DNA from: Candidatus Polarisedimenticolia bacterium | GTDB taxonomy: Bacteria; Acidobacteriota; Polarisedimenticolia; Gp22-AA2; AA152 | Direction of reading: 5' to 3' | Length of the DNA stretch: 64,000 nt | Assembly: GCA_036004685.1 (NCBI GenBank) | Contig: DASYRE010000050.1 | Coordinates: forward strand, 1 to 64,000 | Shown: positions 6,852 to 15,053 of the stretch, piece by piece | How the letters are laid out: every line of letters begins with the position of its first letter | How positions within the stretch are numbered: the stretch's first letter is position 1 | Made by a program: the position numbers and the translations under genes | Notes under the pieces: generated by a model | Database searches by the model: none | What the model was told of the DNA's origin: nothing | Seen by the model: the letters and a program-made list of their open reading frames with translations, nothing else

Positions 6852-9800
6852 TCAGGGACAGCCGTTGTTGGTGACGTGCTGGGTGATGGCGGGGCAGGCG
6901 GTGGAGGCGCCCGAGTAGCTCTTCTCGTTGCCGAGTGAATCGCGCGACCAGCTTCCGTCGGTCGCGCCGCCGTCGGTCCCCGCGACCAGGAACCAGACGT
7001 TTTGCCCCAGGCTGATCGTCGCCGACCCGGAAGGGGCGAGGCCGCAGAAGCCTCCCACGAAGCTCGAGTAGCTCCCCAGGTTCCCCCAATAGACGTTCAC
7101 CGCCGCCGGCGGGCACTGCGTCGCATCCCAGGTCAGCGCCAGACTCGACCCGCTCGTCGTGACGCCCAGCGGCAGCCCGGGCACCGAGGCGCCGTCGGGA
7201 ATGGGGGGGGGTCCCGCGGCGACGGTCGCGCAGGCGCCGGGGACGAAGGTCTTGGTGACTTGGACGTCGTCGATCCACCAGGAGCCGCCCGGGTAGAAGA
7301 GATCGCCCGACAGCCGGAAGCGGATCCGCACGTCGCCTCCGGCCCAGTTGGAGAGGGAAGCGGTATACGTCGAGTAGGTGGTATTCACGTCGCTGAAATA
7401 GGTGGTGGCGTTTCCCGTCGTGTCGCAGTTGTTGAAGGGGAACTCGACGATAGCGGGATAGTTGGGGGTGAGCGGCACGCGCGTCCAGTTCGTGAATCCG
7501 GGCCCCGTGGCGATCTCGACCTGCCCGACCGAGCCCTCGGCGCCGAAGAAGCCGAACGGGTCGTACTCCAGCGTGTGAATCGTCGAAAAGGAGAGCTGGG
7601 GTCCCTGCGCCGGGCTCTGGAGCGTCAGGACGGGACTCGTCAAATCGCCGCACGCGCTGCCGTTGCTGTTGCCCCGGTAGACCTTGGGGCCGGCGTTCCC
7701 TCCCGTGGGGGCGAGAAGCCAGGGAGATCCCGGCGTGAAGATCGCGGCGCCCGTGTCCCCCGCGTCGTCGTGGAGCGTCCCTGGGGCCATAGGGCCAAAC
7801 GGGCTCGCCGACACCTTTACGTCGTTGCCCTCCTCGTTGCCGCCACGGCACGCCCCGCCGTGCCCCGACGTCGCGTCCTCGGCGCGCACCACGTAGTAAT
7901 AAGAGGTCCCGCTAGCCAGGCCGAGCGCGTCGGTGTAGCCGGTCGTCCCGAGACAGCGGGCGATCCGGTTCGCCGGGCCCGGCGTGAAGCCGGGGACAGT
8001 GCTGCGGTAGACGTTGTAGCGCACCGACGCGCTGCAAGGAGACGTCGCGGGATCCCAGGAAAGGTTGATGGCGCATCCGGAGGCTCCGGCGCTCTGGGCC
8101 GATTTCGCTCCCGCGAAGGCGGGCATCAGGAAGCAATCGCCCGTCGGAACGATCTGCGCGCAGGAGGAAGGCGCCGACTCGCAATAGGCGCCCGGGTCGG
8201 ACCCGGCGGCGATCGTGTAGCTGTAGGTCGCACCTCCCGAGACGGTGCTGTCGAGGAATGAGGTTCCCGTGACGGCGCTCGCCACCTGTAACCAGGGACC
8301 GCCGGGGCAGGCGCCGAGGCTGCGATAGACGTTGTAGGCCGCGGCGACAGGCACGCTGTTCCAAGAAACCTGGACCTGGTGCTCCGCCGGAGCCGAGAGC
8401 GACGGGGCCGCCGGGGAAGCCGGCGCCGGGCAGTTCGACAGCGCCCCGCGGACGACGAGCGCGAAGCTCTGGGGGCCCATCGGCACGTCGACGCCCCGCA
8501 CCCGGACGACCCACCGTCCCGGAGCGGGATTCGGGAAGACGAGCCGCTCCTCGACGTTGAGGCCGTCGTGCGGCGCCGCGGCGTTGCTGGTCATCACCGG
8601 CAGTCCGCTGCCGGCGTCGATCGTCTGGAACCAGACGGCGCCGGAGGGATCGATCACCTCCAGCTTCAGCTCGTTGACCCGCGCCACGGCGGCGTTCAGC
8701 GCCGCCGGAAAATCGCTCCAGACGAGGGTCGCGCGGAACGGCTCGCCACCGGCGACGTCGTAGGCGTGCGTGACGACGCTGCCCGTCGTGATCCCGGCCC
8801 GGTGGTCGTCCACCCGGAGCTGGAACGACGCGCCGGCGAAGGCCAGGGTGCCGCCGAGGAGGATCCGGCCGAAGCCGTCCTCGAAGTCGGCGGCGGGAGC
8901 GGCGGCGCCCAGCGCCACGGCGCCGTCGATCAGCGTCGCCTTCAAGAGCGCGCCGGTCGGCGTGAATCCCGACCCCGGGTTGCGCGCGCCGGTGGCGTAG
9001 TAGCCGGCGGTGTAGTACTCGCGCGCCAGCGCCGCGAGTCCCGCCGCGGTCGGGGAGGACATCGAGGTCCCGTCGAGCGAGCAGGTGTCGCTGCAGACGT
9101 TCGACGTGGGGTCTGCGTCGGAGGCGGCGGAGACCGTCGACTCTCCCTGGGCGGAGAGGGTCGGCTTCAAGCGGCCGTCGAACACCGGGCCGGGACTGGA
9201 GAACGACGAGTGGACGCCGGCGGCGGCTCCGTGCCCCACCGACCCGACGCTCAGGAGGCTCTTGGCGTTCGCGGGGGTCCCGACCGATACGGGCGGCGGG
9301 CAGAAATCGCCGCCGTTGCCGGCGGCGGTGACCAGGAGGAGATCGGGGTAAGTCCACATCGCCAGATCGGCGTCGCGCGCGAAGGAGTCGTACGGAATGG
9401 TGCACCCGGGGGTGCACTCGCCGAAAATGTCATAGCAGGCGCCGCCCCATGAGTTGGAATGGATCCGGACGCCGCTCTGGTAGGCGACGTCGGCGAGGTT
9501 CCAGAGCGTCCCGCCGCGGTTGTTGAGGTACTCGAAGCCGTCCCCCATCTCCTGGACGACGAGCTTGGCGCCGGGCGCCAGACCGTCCCCGCCGTTGCGC
9601 CCCGGGGTGGTGAATCCGGAGCAATCGGCGAAGGGCGACTGATCGCCGGCGAGGGATCCGGACGTGTGCGTCCCGTGGCCGCTCGAGCCGATGGTGGCCG
9701 GACAAGTGTCGTCGTCCCCCGTCGGCGTTCCGGACCAGTTGTAATAAAGGATGTCCTTCCGGCGGCTCGGCGCCGGCGCGGCCGCCGGACAGGGCGCCGA

Positions 9801-10643
9801 AAGGCACGAGGAAAAGGGAGGCGGCCCGTTCACGGTATCGCGGAAGAAGCACAGGTCGTAGTCCTGGCCGGTGTCGGCCAGCCCGACGACCTGCCCGCAT
9901 CCGTAGAGGCCGTGATCGAACACGGGAGTGAGCTGGGGCGACGGGCCGACGAACGACTGATGGACCCAGACCGCGTCCTGGTTCATGGCGCGGAAGGTCC
10001 GCGCGATCTCCACCGCTTCGACCTCGGGAAGGCCGGCGAGGTGCGAGAGGATCGGCGCGAGCCGCTCGGCGGGAACGCTCGCCTCGGCGCGCCAGGCCCC
10101 GTCCTTCCCGGAAGGGACGGCGGTCACTTCCAGCCCCGCCAGGGCGAGGCGGACGCGCTGGGGCGGCTCGCCCGCCTCGAGGACGGCGCGCAGCCGGACC
10201 GGCGCGGCGGGATGCTCGGCCCGCGCGGCGAGCTCAGGGGAGACTTTGAAATGAGCCGGGGGAGCGCCGAGCCAGGCGACGAACGGCAGCGCCCGCACCG
10301 AGTCCTCGCGGGCCGCGTCGATCCTCAGGCGATAGCCGTGGACCGGCAGATAGCCGAGGACCGTCGCGCCCGTCTCCCGGAGCTTGCGGAGCTGCTCGTC
10401 GGAAAGCGTGGCGCCGGTGACGGCGACGAGGTAGCGGAGGTGGCGCGGGCTTTCGCGCTCCGAGCTGTCGCGGTACCAGGAAGGGGCGGGGGGGTTGGCT
10501 TGGCCGGGCCTGAAGCTGCCCGCGGCGTACCGCAGCTCCGGCGGGGAGGCAGGCGAGCCGGTGAGCCGGGACGAGGAGCCGAGGATCAGGGAGACGGAGA
10601 GGACGGACAGGACTGCGATTCCGAAACCGCGCACCCGGCTCAT
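6852..10643 (-). CDS. Large secreted subtilase (S8) with fibronectin III modules
   Basis: The 1263-residue exported serine peptidase begins with a signal peptide (FGIAVLSVLSVSLILG). The triad is Asp257 (GLADTGQDYD), His323 (SGHGTHTSG) and Ser527 (GTSMSSPTAAG). About 140 residues lie between the D and H region and the protease-associated insert, as in large cell-envelope subtilases. A jelly-roll P-type or proprotein-convertase-like beta domain follows (about 600-740). Two fibronectin type III-like modules are at roughly 750-850 and 865-960 (AYNVYRS, YNVYRSTVPG, YYYVVRAED). The C-terminal beta domains are of unknown type. It probably degrades proteins outside the cell, with FN3 modules aiding substrate or surface contact. 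It is transcribed toward the cysteine-rich peptide genes. Confidence 0.93.
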   Translation of the reverse strand: MSRVRGFGIAVLSVLSVSLILGSSSRLTGSPASPPELRYAAGSFRPGQANPPAPSWYRDSSERESPRHLRYLVAVTGATLSDEQLRKLRETGATVLGYLPVHGYRLRIDAAREDSVRALPFVAWLGAPPAHFKVSPELAARAEHPAAPVRLRAVLEAGEPPQRVRLALAGLEVTAVPSGKDGAWRAEASVPAERLAPILSHLAGLPEVEAVEIARTFRAMNQDAVWVHQSFVGPSPQLTPVFDHGLYGCGQVVGLADTGQDYDLCFFRDTVNGPPPFSSCLSAPCPAAAPAPSRRKDILYYNWSGTPTGDDDTCPATIGSSGHGTHTSGSLAGDQSPFADCSGFTTPGRNGGDGLAPGAKLVVQEMGDGFEYLNNRGGTLWNLADVAYQSGVRIHSNSWGGACYDIFGECTPGCTIPYDSFARDADLAMWTYPDLLLVTAAGNGGDFCPPPVSVGTPANAKSLLSVGSVGHGAAAGVHSSFSSPGPVFDGRLKPTLSAQGESTVSAASDADPTSNVCSDTCSLDGTSMSSPTAAGLAALAREYYTAGYYATGARNPGSGFTPTGALLKATLIDGAVALGAAAPAADFEDGFGRILLGGTLAFAGASFQLRVDDHRAGITTGSVVTHAYDVAGGEPFRATLVWSDFPAALNAAVARVNELKLEVIDPSGAVWFQTIDAGSGLPVMTSNAAAPHDGLNVEERLVFPNPAPGRWVVRVRGVDVPMGPQSFALVVRGALSNCPAPASPAAPSLSAPAEHQVQVSWNSVPVAAAYNVYRSLGACPGGPWLQVASAVTGTSFLDSTVSGGATYSYTIAAGSDPGAYCESAPSSCAQIVPTGDCFLMPAFAGAKSAQSAGASGCAINLSWDPATSPCSASVRYNVYRSTVPGFTPGPANRIARCLGTTGYTDALGLASGTSYYYVVRAEDATSGHGGACRGGNEEGNDVKVSASPFGPMAPGTLHDDAGDTGAAIFTPGSPWLLAPTGGNAGPKVYRGNSNGSACGDLTSPVLTLQSPAQGPQLSFSTIHTLEYDPFGFFGAEGSVGQVEIATGPGFTNWTRVPLTPNYPAIVEFPFNNCDTTGNATTYFSDVNTTYSTYTASLSNWAGGDVRIRFRLSGDLFYPGGSWWIDDVQVTKTFVPGACATVAAGPPPIPDGASVPGLPLGVTTSGSSLALTWDATQCPPAAVNVYWGNLGSYSSFVGGFCGLAPSGSATISLGQNVWFLVAGTDGGATDGSWSRDSLGNEKSYSGASTACPAITQHVTNNGCP

Positions 10644-10722
10644 GGCGGCGACCCCCCCGGCAGATTGTAACCGGGCTCCGCCCCTTCTCGATCAAAAGTT
10701 GTCGATCGGCTCTTCCCGGGGC

Positions 10723-11625
10723 TCAGCTCTTGGGATCGGGCCCGGGAGGCGCCTCGGGCACCGGCACCAGGCATTCGGGCAGGCGGCGCAGCGATTCCAG
10801 GCCGAACACCATGCGGGCGCCGTCCTGGTAGCCCCGCTTGGTCCGCGCGGCGGCGTCGCTGGCCATCGAGGCGAGCAGCCTCTCCGGGGAGGAGGCGATG
10901 GTGGCGAAGTCGCGGCCCAGGATGTCGCTGCAGCGGGTCAGATCCTGGGAGCGCATCACTTCGATACCGGCGGCGAAGCCTCTCAGATAGTCGGGATCGT
11001 TGCTGATCCGGTCGACGAGGCGCGCCGTCTCTTCGCGGGCCTGATCGATCCGCGTCTGCACCGCGGCGTTCGACTGCTCCGCCTTCCAGGCGTCGTGCCG
11101 CGCCATCGTGCGCTCGTAGTCGGCCGGGAAGGGATCGCGCACGCGGCCGTTCCAAGCCCGGGAGCGCAGCGCGTCTTCGGGGCTGAAGTAGCGGGCGAGG
11201 ATCGGCTGGAGGAAGTCGTTGATTTCCTTGAGATCCTTGCCGGCGACGAGCGCGCGCGGCAGCTCGACGTCCAGGTCGACCAGGCAGCGGATCTCGCGGT
11301 ACAGGGTGAACGGCCCGTCCTGGAACGAATGGAGGAGAGGCTCCTGGAGGCTCAGCCCGATCTCGACGCTGGTGCGCTTCAGGTCGATGCTCTGGACCCG
11401 GGCCAGCTCTCCCGGCTTGAAGCGATATTGTCCTTTGGCCTGGACGAGGGCGCCGTTGATCTGGTTGTCGGTGTGGATCCCGGCGCAGTCGGAATAGGCG
11501 TCCAGCCCCGTCAGCACCCAGGCCCCCCGCCATTGCCTTTCGAGCGCGTTCTCCAGTTCGCCCGCCGCGACGGGGGCGGTTCCCAGCGCCGCCACCAGCG
11601 AGGCGGCCAAGATCAGACGTTTCAT
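10723..11625 (-). CDS. Exported protein of unknown function
   Basis: The 300-residue product starts with a signal peptide (MKRLILAASLVAALGTAPVAAG) preceded by a GGAGAAG-like ribosome site. The mature protein is mixed alpha/beta in its N-terminal half (about 25-150) and strongly helical and charged in the C-terminal half (about 165-270). It has three or four cysteines (YSDCAG, IRCLVD, TRCSDI, PECLVP) that could form disulphides. I recognise no family. It lies 80 bp upstream of the large subtilase on the same strand and may be co-transcribed with it. A role as a processing partner is only suggested by proximity. Confidence 0.7.
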   Translation of the reverse strand: MKRLILAASLVAALGTAPVAAGELENALERQWRGAWVLTGLDAYSDCAGIHTDNQINGALVQAKGQYRFKPGELARVQSIDLKRTSVEIGLSLQEPLLHSFQDGPFTLYREIRCLVDLDVELPRALVAGKDLKEINDFLQPILARYFSPEDALRSRAWNGRVRDPFPADYERTMARHDAWKAEQSNAAVQTRIDQAREETARLVDRISNDPDYLRGFAAGIEVMRSQDLTRCSDILGRDFATIASSPERLLASMASDAAARTKRGYQDGARMVFGLESLRRLPECLVPVPEAPPGPDPKS

Positions 11626-11805
11626 GCTCTTCTCCTTCGCGGATTCAGCCGCGAAGCCTAAACGTAGGTTCCGGCCCTTTCCCTGTCAACAGTTTCGCCC
11701 GAGCCGTGGTATCCTCCGGCCACTGAGATGGTTGGCGTCCGGCGCCGGGGTCCGCGAGACTTCGGACTCTGCCGCGGCCTGCCGTCCGGACGGGAGTCCC
11801 GCGTC

Positions 11806-14535
11806 GTGAGCCTCCAGCCTGGCATGATGCTTTCCCATTACCGTCTCGAGGCGAAAATCGGCGAGGGCGGGATGGGAGAGGTGTGGCGCGCCGTCGATTC
11901 GACCCTGAATCGGCCGGTCGCCATCAAGATCCTGCCGCCGATGTTCTCCGAGGATGCCGAGAGGCTGGCGCGGTTCGAGCGCGAAGCGCGGCTCCTGGCC
12001 TCGCTGAGCCACCCGAACATCGCCGTGATCCACGGCCTGCACAGCGCCGAGGGGATCCACTTCCTCGCGATGGAGCTGATCCAGGGCGAGGACCTCGCCC
12101 AGCGGCTCGGCCGCGGCGCGCTGCCGATCGAGGATTCCCTCGACGTCGCGAAACAGATCGCGGAGGCGCTGGAAGCGGCGCACGAGAGCGGCGTGATCCA
12201 CCGCGACCTGAAGCCGGCGAACGTCCAGATCACGCCGGACGGCAAGGTGAAGGTGCTCGATTTCGGGCTGGCGAAGGCCTTCGAGACGGAGTCGGGCTCC
12301 GGAAATCCCTCGATGTCGCCCACCATTACCTCGGCCGGGACGCGCGCCGGGATGATTCTCGGGACGGCAGCCTACATGAGCCCGGAGCAGGCGCGCGGCC
12401 GGTCGGTGGATCGCCGCACCGACATCTGGTCGTTCGGCTGCGTCCTGTACGAGATGCTCACCGCCCGGCAGGCTTTCGGGGGCGAGACGATCTCCGACAC
12501 GATCGCGGCGGTTCTGAGAAGCGAGCCGGACTACGCGGCGCTGCCCGCCGGCACCCCCGCACGGATCCGGGATCTGCTCCGCCGCTGCCTGAAGAAGGAT
12601 CCGAAGAGACGGCTCCAGGCGATCGGCGACGGCCGGCTGGCGCTGGAAGAAGCCCTGGAGGGGCCGGCGGAAGAGAGCCCGGCCGCCGCTCCGGCAGTCC
12701 AAACGTCGTCTCCGGCGCTGCGGTGGCTCCCCTGGCTCGTCGCCGGAGTCCTGGCCTTGGCGCTCGTCACCTCCTTCGCGTTCAAGCGTCCCGGGACCCT
12801 CGCGACGGCGCGCTCGCCGATCCACCTGAAGGTCGAAATGATCCAGAACGCGGCGCTGCGCACCGACCTGGGCGCCGCCGTGGTGATGTCTCCAGACGGC
12901 AAGACGCTGGCCTTCGTCGCGGGGCAGAACGGCAACGACCGGCTCTACGTCCGCCGCCTCGATCGGAAGGAGAGCACGGTGCTCTCCGGGACGGAGGGAG
13001 CGCGGGCGCCGTTCTTTTCGCCCGACGGCCGCTGGGTCGCCTTTTTCTCGGGCGGCCGGCTGCTGAAGGTGGGATCGGACGGCGGAGCCCCGGTGCACCT
13101 CGCCGATCTGAAGAATGGCGACGGACGCGGCGGGACCTGGGGCGACGGCGACGTCATCGTCTTCGCCAAAGGCTTCGACACCGGCCTGTTCCGGGTCGCC
13201 GGCGCGGGCGGCAAGACCGAACCCCTGACGGAGCTGGCGCCGGGATCCGACGAGCGCTCGCATCGCTGGCCCAGCTTCATCCCCGGCGGGAAAGCGGTCG
13301 TCTTCATGACCCAGAAGACGGGACAGGATTACGACGACGCCGACGTCGAAGTCGTCCCGCTCGACACCCGCGCCCGAAAAGTGGTGCTGCACGGCGGCTC
13401 CTATCCGCGCGTGGCCGCGGGAGCGCTCCTGTTCGTCCGCGAGAACGTCCTGCTCGCGGCGCCCTTCGACTCCGAGAAGCTGATGGTCACCGGGCCCGCC
13501 AAGCCGGTCGTGGAGGGGATCCGCGCCAGCACGGGCGATCAGGAGAGCGGCGACGGCAGCGCGCAATACGCCCTGTCTTCGGCCGGGAACCTCGTCTACC
13601 GCGAATCGGGAATCCAGGATCGCGTCCAGAACACCGAGTTCCTCTGGGTCGATCGCGCCGGCAGGGAGAGTCCCGCCTTCCAAGAGCCGATGCGCGTCCT
13701 CAGCTTCGCCATCTCCCCGGACGGAAATCGCGTCGCCATGGCCGCCCGGACGGCAAAAGGAGTCGGCGTCTGGGTCCGCGACCTGACGCGCGGCGCCACG
13801 TGGCCCGTGTCGGCCGACGGGGACGGGAGCCTCCAGCCGGTCTGGTCGCGCGACGGCCTGCGGCTCGCCCGGGCATGGAGGCCGCGCAACGGCGAGCGCG
13901 CCATCCGGATCGGCCCGGTCGACGGCGCCGCGCCCGAGACCAGCATCCCGTCGCAGGGTGAGGCGATGGCGCCCACCTCCTGGTCTCCCGACGGGAAGTT
14001 CCTGCTCGTTGAGTACTACACCAACAAGACGGCCGATGATTTCGGAGTGCTGTCGGTGGGTGCGGAGAACCAGCTCCGGCCGTTCGTGGAAACGCCCGGC
14101 TACGACGGCGGAGCGCAGTTCTCCCCGGACGGACGCTGGGTGGCTTACTACAGCGACGGCGCCGGGAGCCCGGAGATCTACGTCACGTCGTTTCCCGGCC
14201 CCGGCCCGCGGCTGCGCGTCTCGACGGCGGGCGGGGGAGGCGTCCGGTGGTCGCACGACGGCCGCGAGATCTATTTCGTCCCGCCTCAGGACAGACACCT
14301 CATGGCGGTGACGGCTGAGGAAGCGGGCGGGACCCTGCACCTGGGAGCCCCCCGTCAGATCTACTCCGGCTGGCTGGGAAGCCACGGAGCCCGTCCGGTC
14401 TACGACGTTCATCCCGACGGCAAGCAGTTTCTCGTCATCAAGCGGCTGCCCCAGGACGCGGGGCAGGATCCGTCGCACGTGGTCATCATCTTCGATTGGG
14501 CGGAGGAGCTCGGAAGAATATTGCGCGAGAGTTGA
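11806..14535 (+). CDS. Ser/Thr protein kinase fused to TolB/WD40-like propeller
   Basis: The 909-residue receptor-like kinase has an N-terminal kinase domain (about 10-275) with the glycine loop GEGGMGEVW, the VAIK lysine, HRDLKPANVQ, DFG and the PEQARG segment. A low-complexity Ala/Pro linker leads to one membrane helix (about 300-325, WLPWLVAGVLALALVTSFAF). The C-terminal part is an extracytoplasmic beta-propeller of PD40-type repeats (VMSPDGKTLAF, FFSPDGRWVAFFS, SPDGNRVAM, FSPDGRWVAYYSD). GTG 11806 is preferred because related kinases begin with MSLxPG directly before the kinase fold and a GGGAG site precedes it; an in-frame ATG lies at 11728. The propeller is presumed to sense a ligand or an envelope protein. 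All catalytic residues are present. Confidence 0.93.
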   Translation: MSLQPGMMLSHYRLEAKIGEGGMGEVWRAVDSTLNRPVAIKILPPMFSEDAERLARFEREARLLASLSHPNIAVIHGLHSAEGIHFLAMELIQGEDLAQRLGRGALPIEDSLDVAKQIAEALEAAHESGVIHRDLKPANVQITPDGKVKVLDFGLAKAFETESGSGNPSMSPTITSAGTRAGMILGTAAYMSPEQARGRSVDRRTDIWSFGCVLYEMLTARQAFGGETISDTIAAVLRSEPDYAALPAGTPARIRDLLRRCLKKDPKRRLQAIGDGRLALEEALEGPAEESPAAAPAVQTSSPALRWLPWLVAGVLALALVTSFAFKRPGTLATARSPIHLKVEMIQNAALRTDLGAAVVMSPDGKTLAFVAGQNGNDRLYVRRLDRKESTVLSGTEGARAPFFSPDGRWVAFFSGGRLLKVGSDGGAPVHLADLKNGDGRGGTWGDGDVIVFAKGFDTGLFRVAGAGGKTEPLTELAPGSDERSHRWPSFIPGGKAVVFMTQKTGQDYDDADVEVVPLDTRARKVVLHGGSYPRVAAGALLFVRENVLLAAPFDSEKLMVTGPAKPVVEGIRASTGDQESGDGSAQYALSSAGNLVYRESGIQDRVQNTEFLWVDRAGRESPAFQEPMRVLSFAISPDGNRVAMAARTAKGVGVWVRDLTRGATWPVSADGDGSLQPVWSRDGLRLARAWRPRNGERAIRIGPVDGAAPETSIPSQGEAMAPTSWSPDGKFLLVEYYTNKTADDFGVLSVGAENQLRPFVETPGYDGGAQFSPDGRWVAYYSDGAGSPEIYVTSFPGPGPRLRVSTAGGGGVRWSHDGREIYFVPPQDRHLMAVTAEEAGGTLHLGAPRQIYSGWLGSHGARPVYDVHPDGKQFLVIKRLPQDAGQDPSHVVIIFDWAEELGRILRES

Positions 14536-14563
14536 TCACCGGCCGCTCCCTTCGGGGAGTCTC

Positions 14564-14971
14564 ATGACGGCGGCCGGAAGCGAACTCACTCCTCTTCCGG
14601 GAAGCATGCGATTACTTCAAACGGCGCGGGATCTCCTGCGCGCGATCAAGAGTTCCAGCGGGATCGACGTCCAGGAAAAGGTGATCGATCTCCAGGCGGG
14701 GATCCTGGAGATGCAGGAGCAGATTGCGCAGCTGCAGAAGGAGAACCAGATCCTGCGCGAGCAGCTCTCCACGGCGGGCTCGCTGAGCTTCCGGAACAAC
14801 TGCTACTGGCGCGCCGATCATCCCGACCCGGGGCCGTTCTGCGCGCGCTGCTGGGATCTGGAGAAGCAGCTCATCCACCTGAACCCGACCTTCGATCCGA
14901 AGGTCCTGGGCTGCGCCCGCTGCCGCTCCGCGGTGGAAGTCGCTTCGCCCTCCGAGACGCGGCATCACTGA
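14564..14971 (+). CDS. Small coiled-coil protein with paired CxxC zinc-binding-like motif
   Basis: The 135-residue cytosolic protein has a predicted coiled coil at about 30-65 (QEKVIDLQAGILEMQEQIAQLQKENQILREQL). A C-terminal module follows with FCARCWD and GCARCRSA, two CxxC pairs 29 residues apart, very likely binding one zinc. The ATG has GGGGAG five bases upstream and is 28 bp after the kinase-propeller stop, so co-transcription is likely. Proteins of this shape occur as small DNA- or protein-binding adaptors in many bacteria. I cannot name a function. Its position between kinase and metallopeptidase genes suggests it belongs to the same transcription unit. Confidence 0.75.
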   Translation: MTAAGSELTPLPGSMRLLQTARDLLRAIKSSSGIDVQEKVIDLQAGILEMQEQIAQLQKENQILREQLSTAGSLSFRNNCYWRADHPDPGPFCARCWDLEKQLIHLNPTFDPKVLGCARCRSAVEVASPSETRHH

Positions 14972-15053
14972 GCCGCCGCGCGGAGCACGGCACGGCAGGA
15001 GGGCGCGTCCATTCCGGCGCTCCGGCGCCGCATCGCGAGAAAGGGGCCATCCG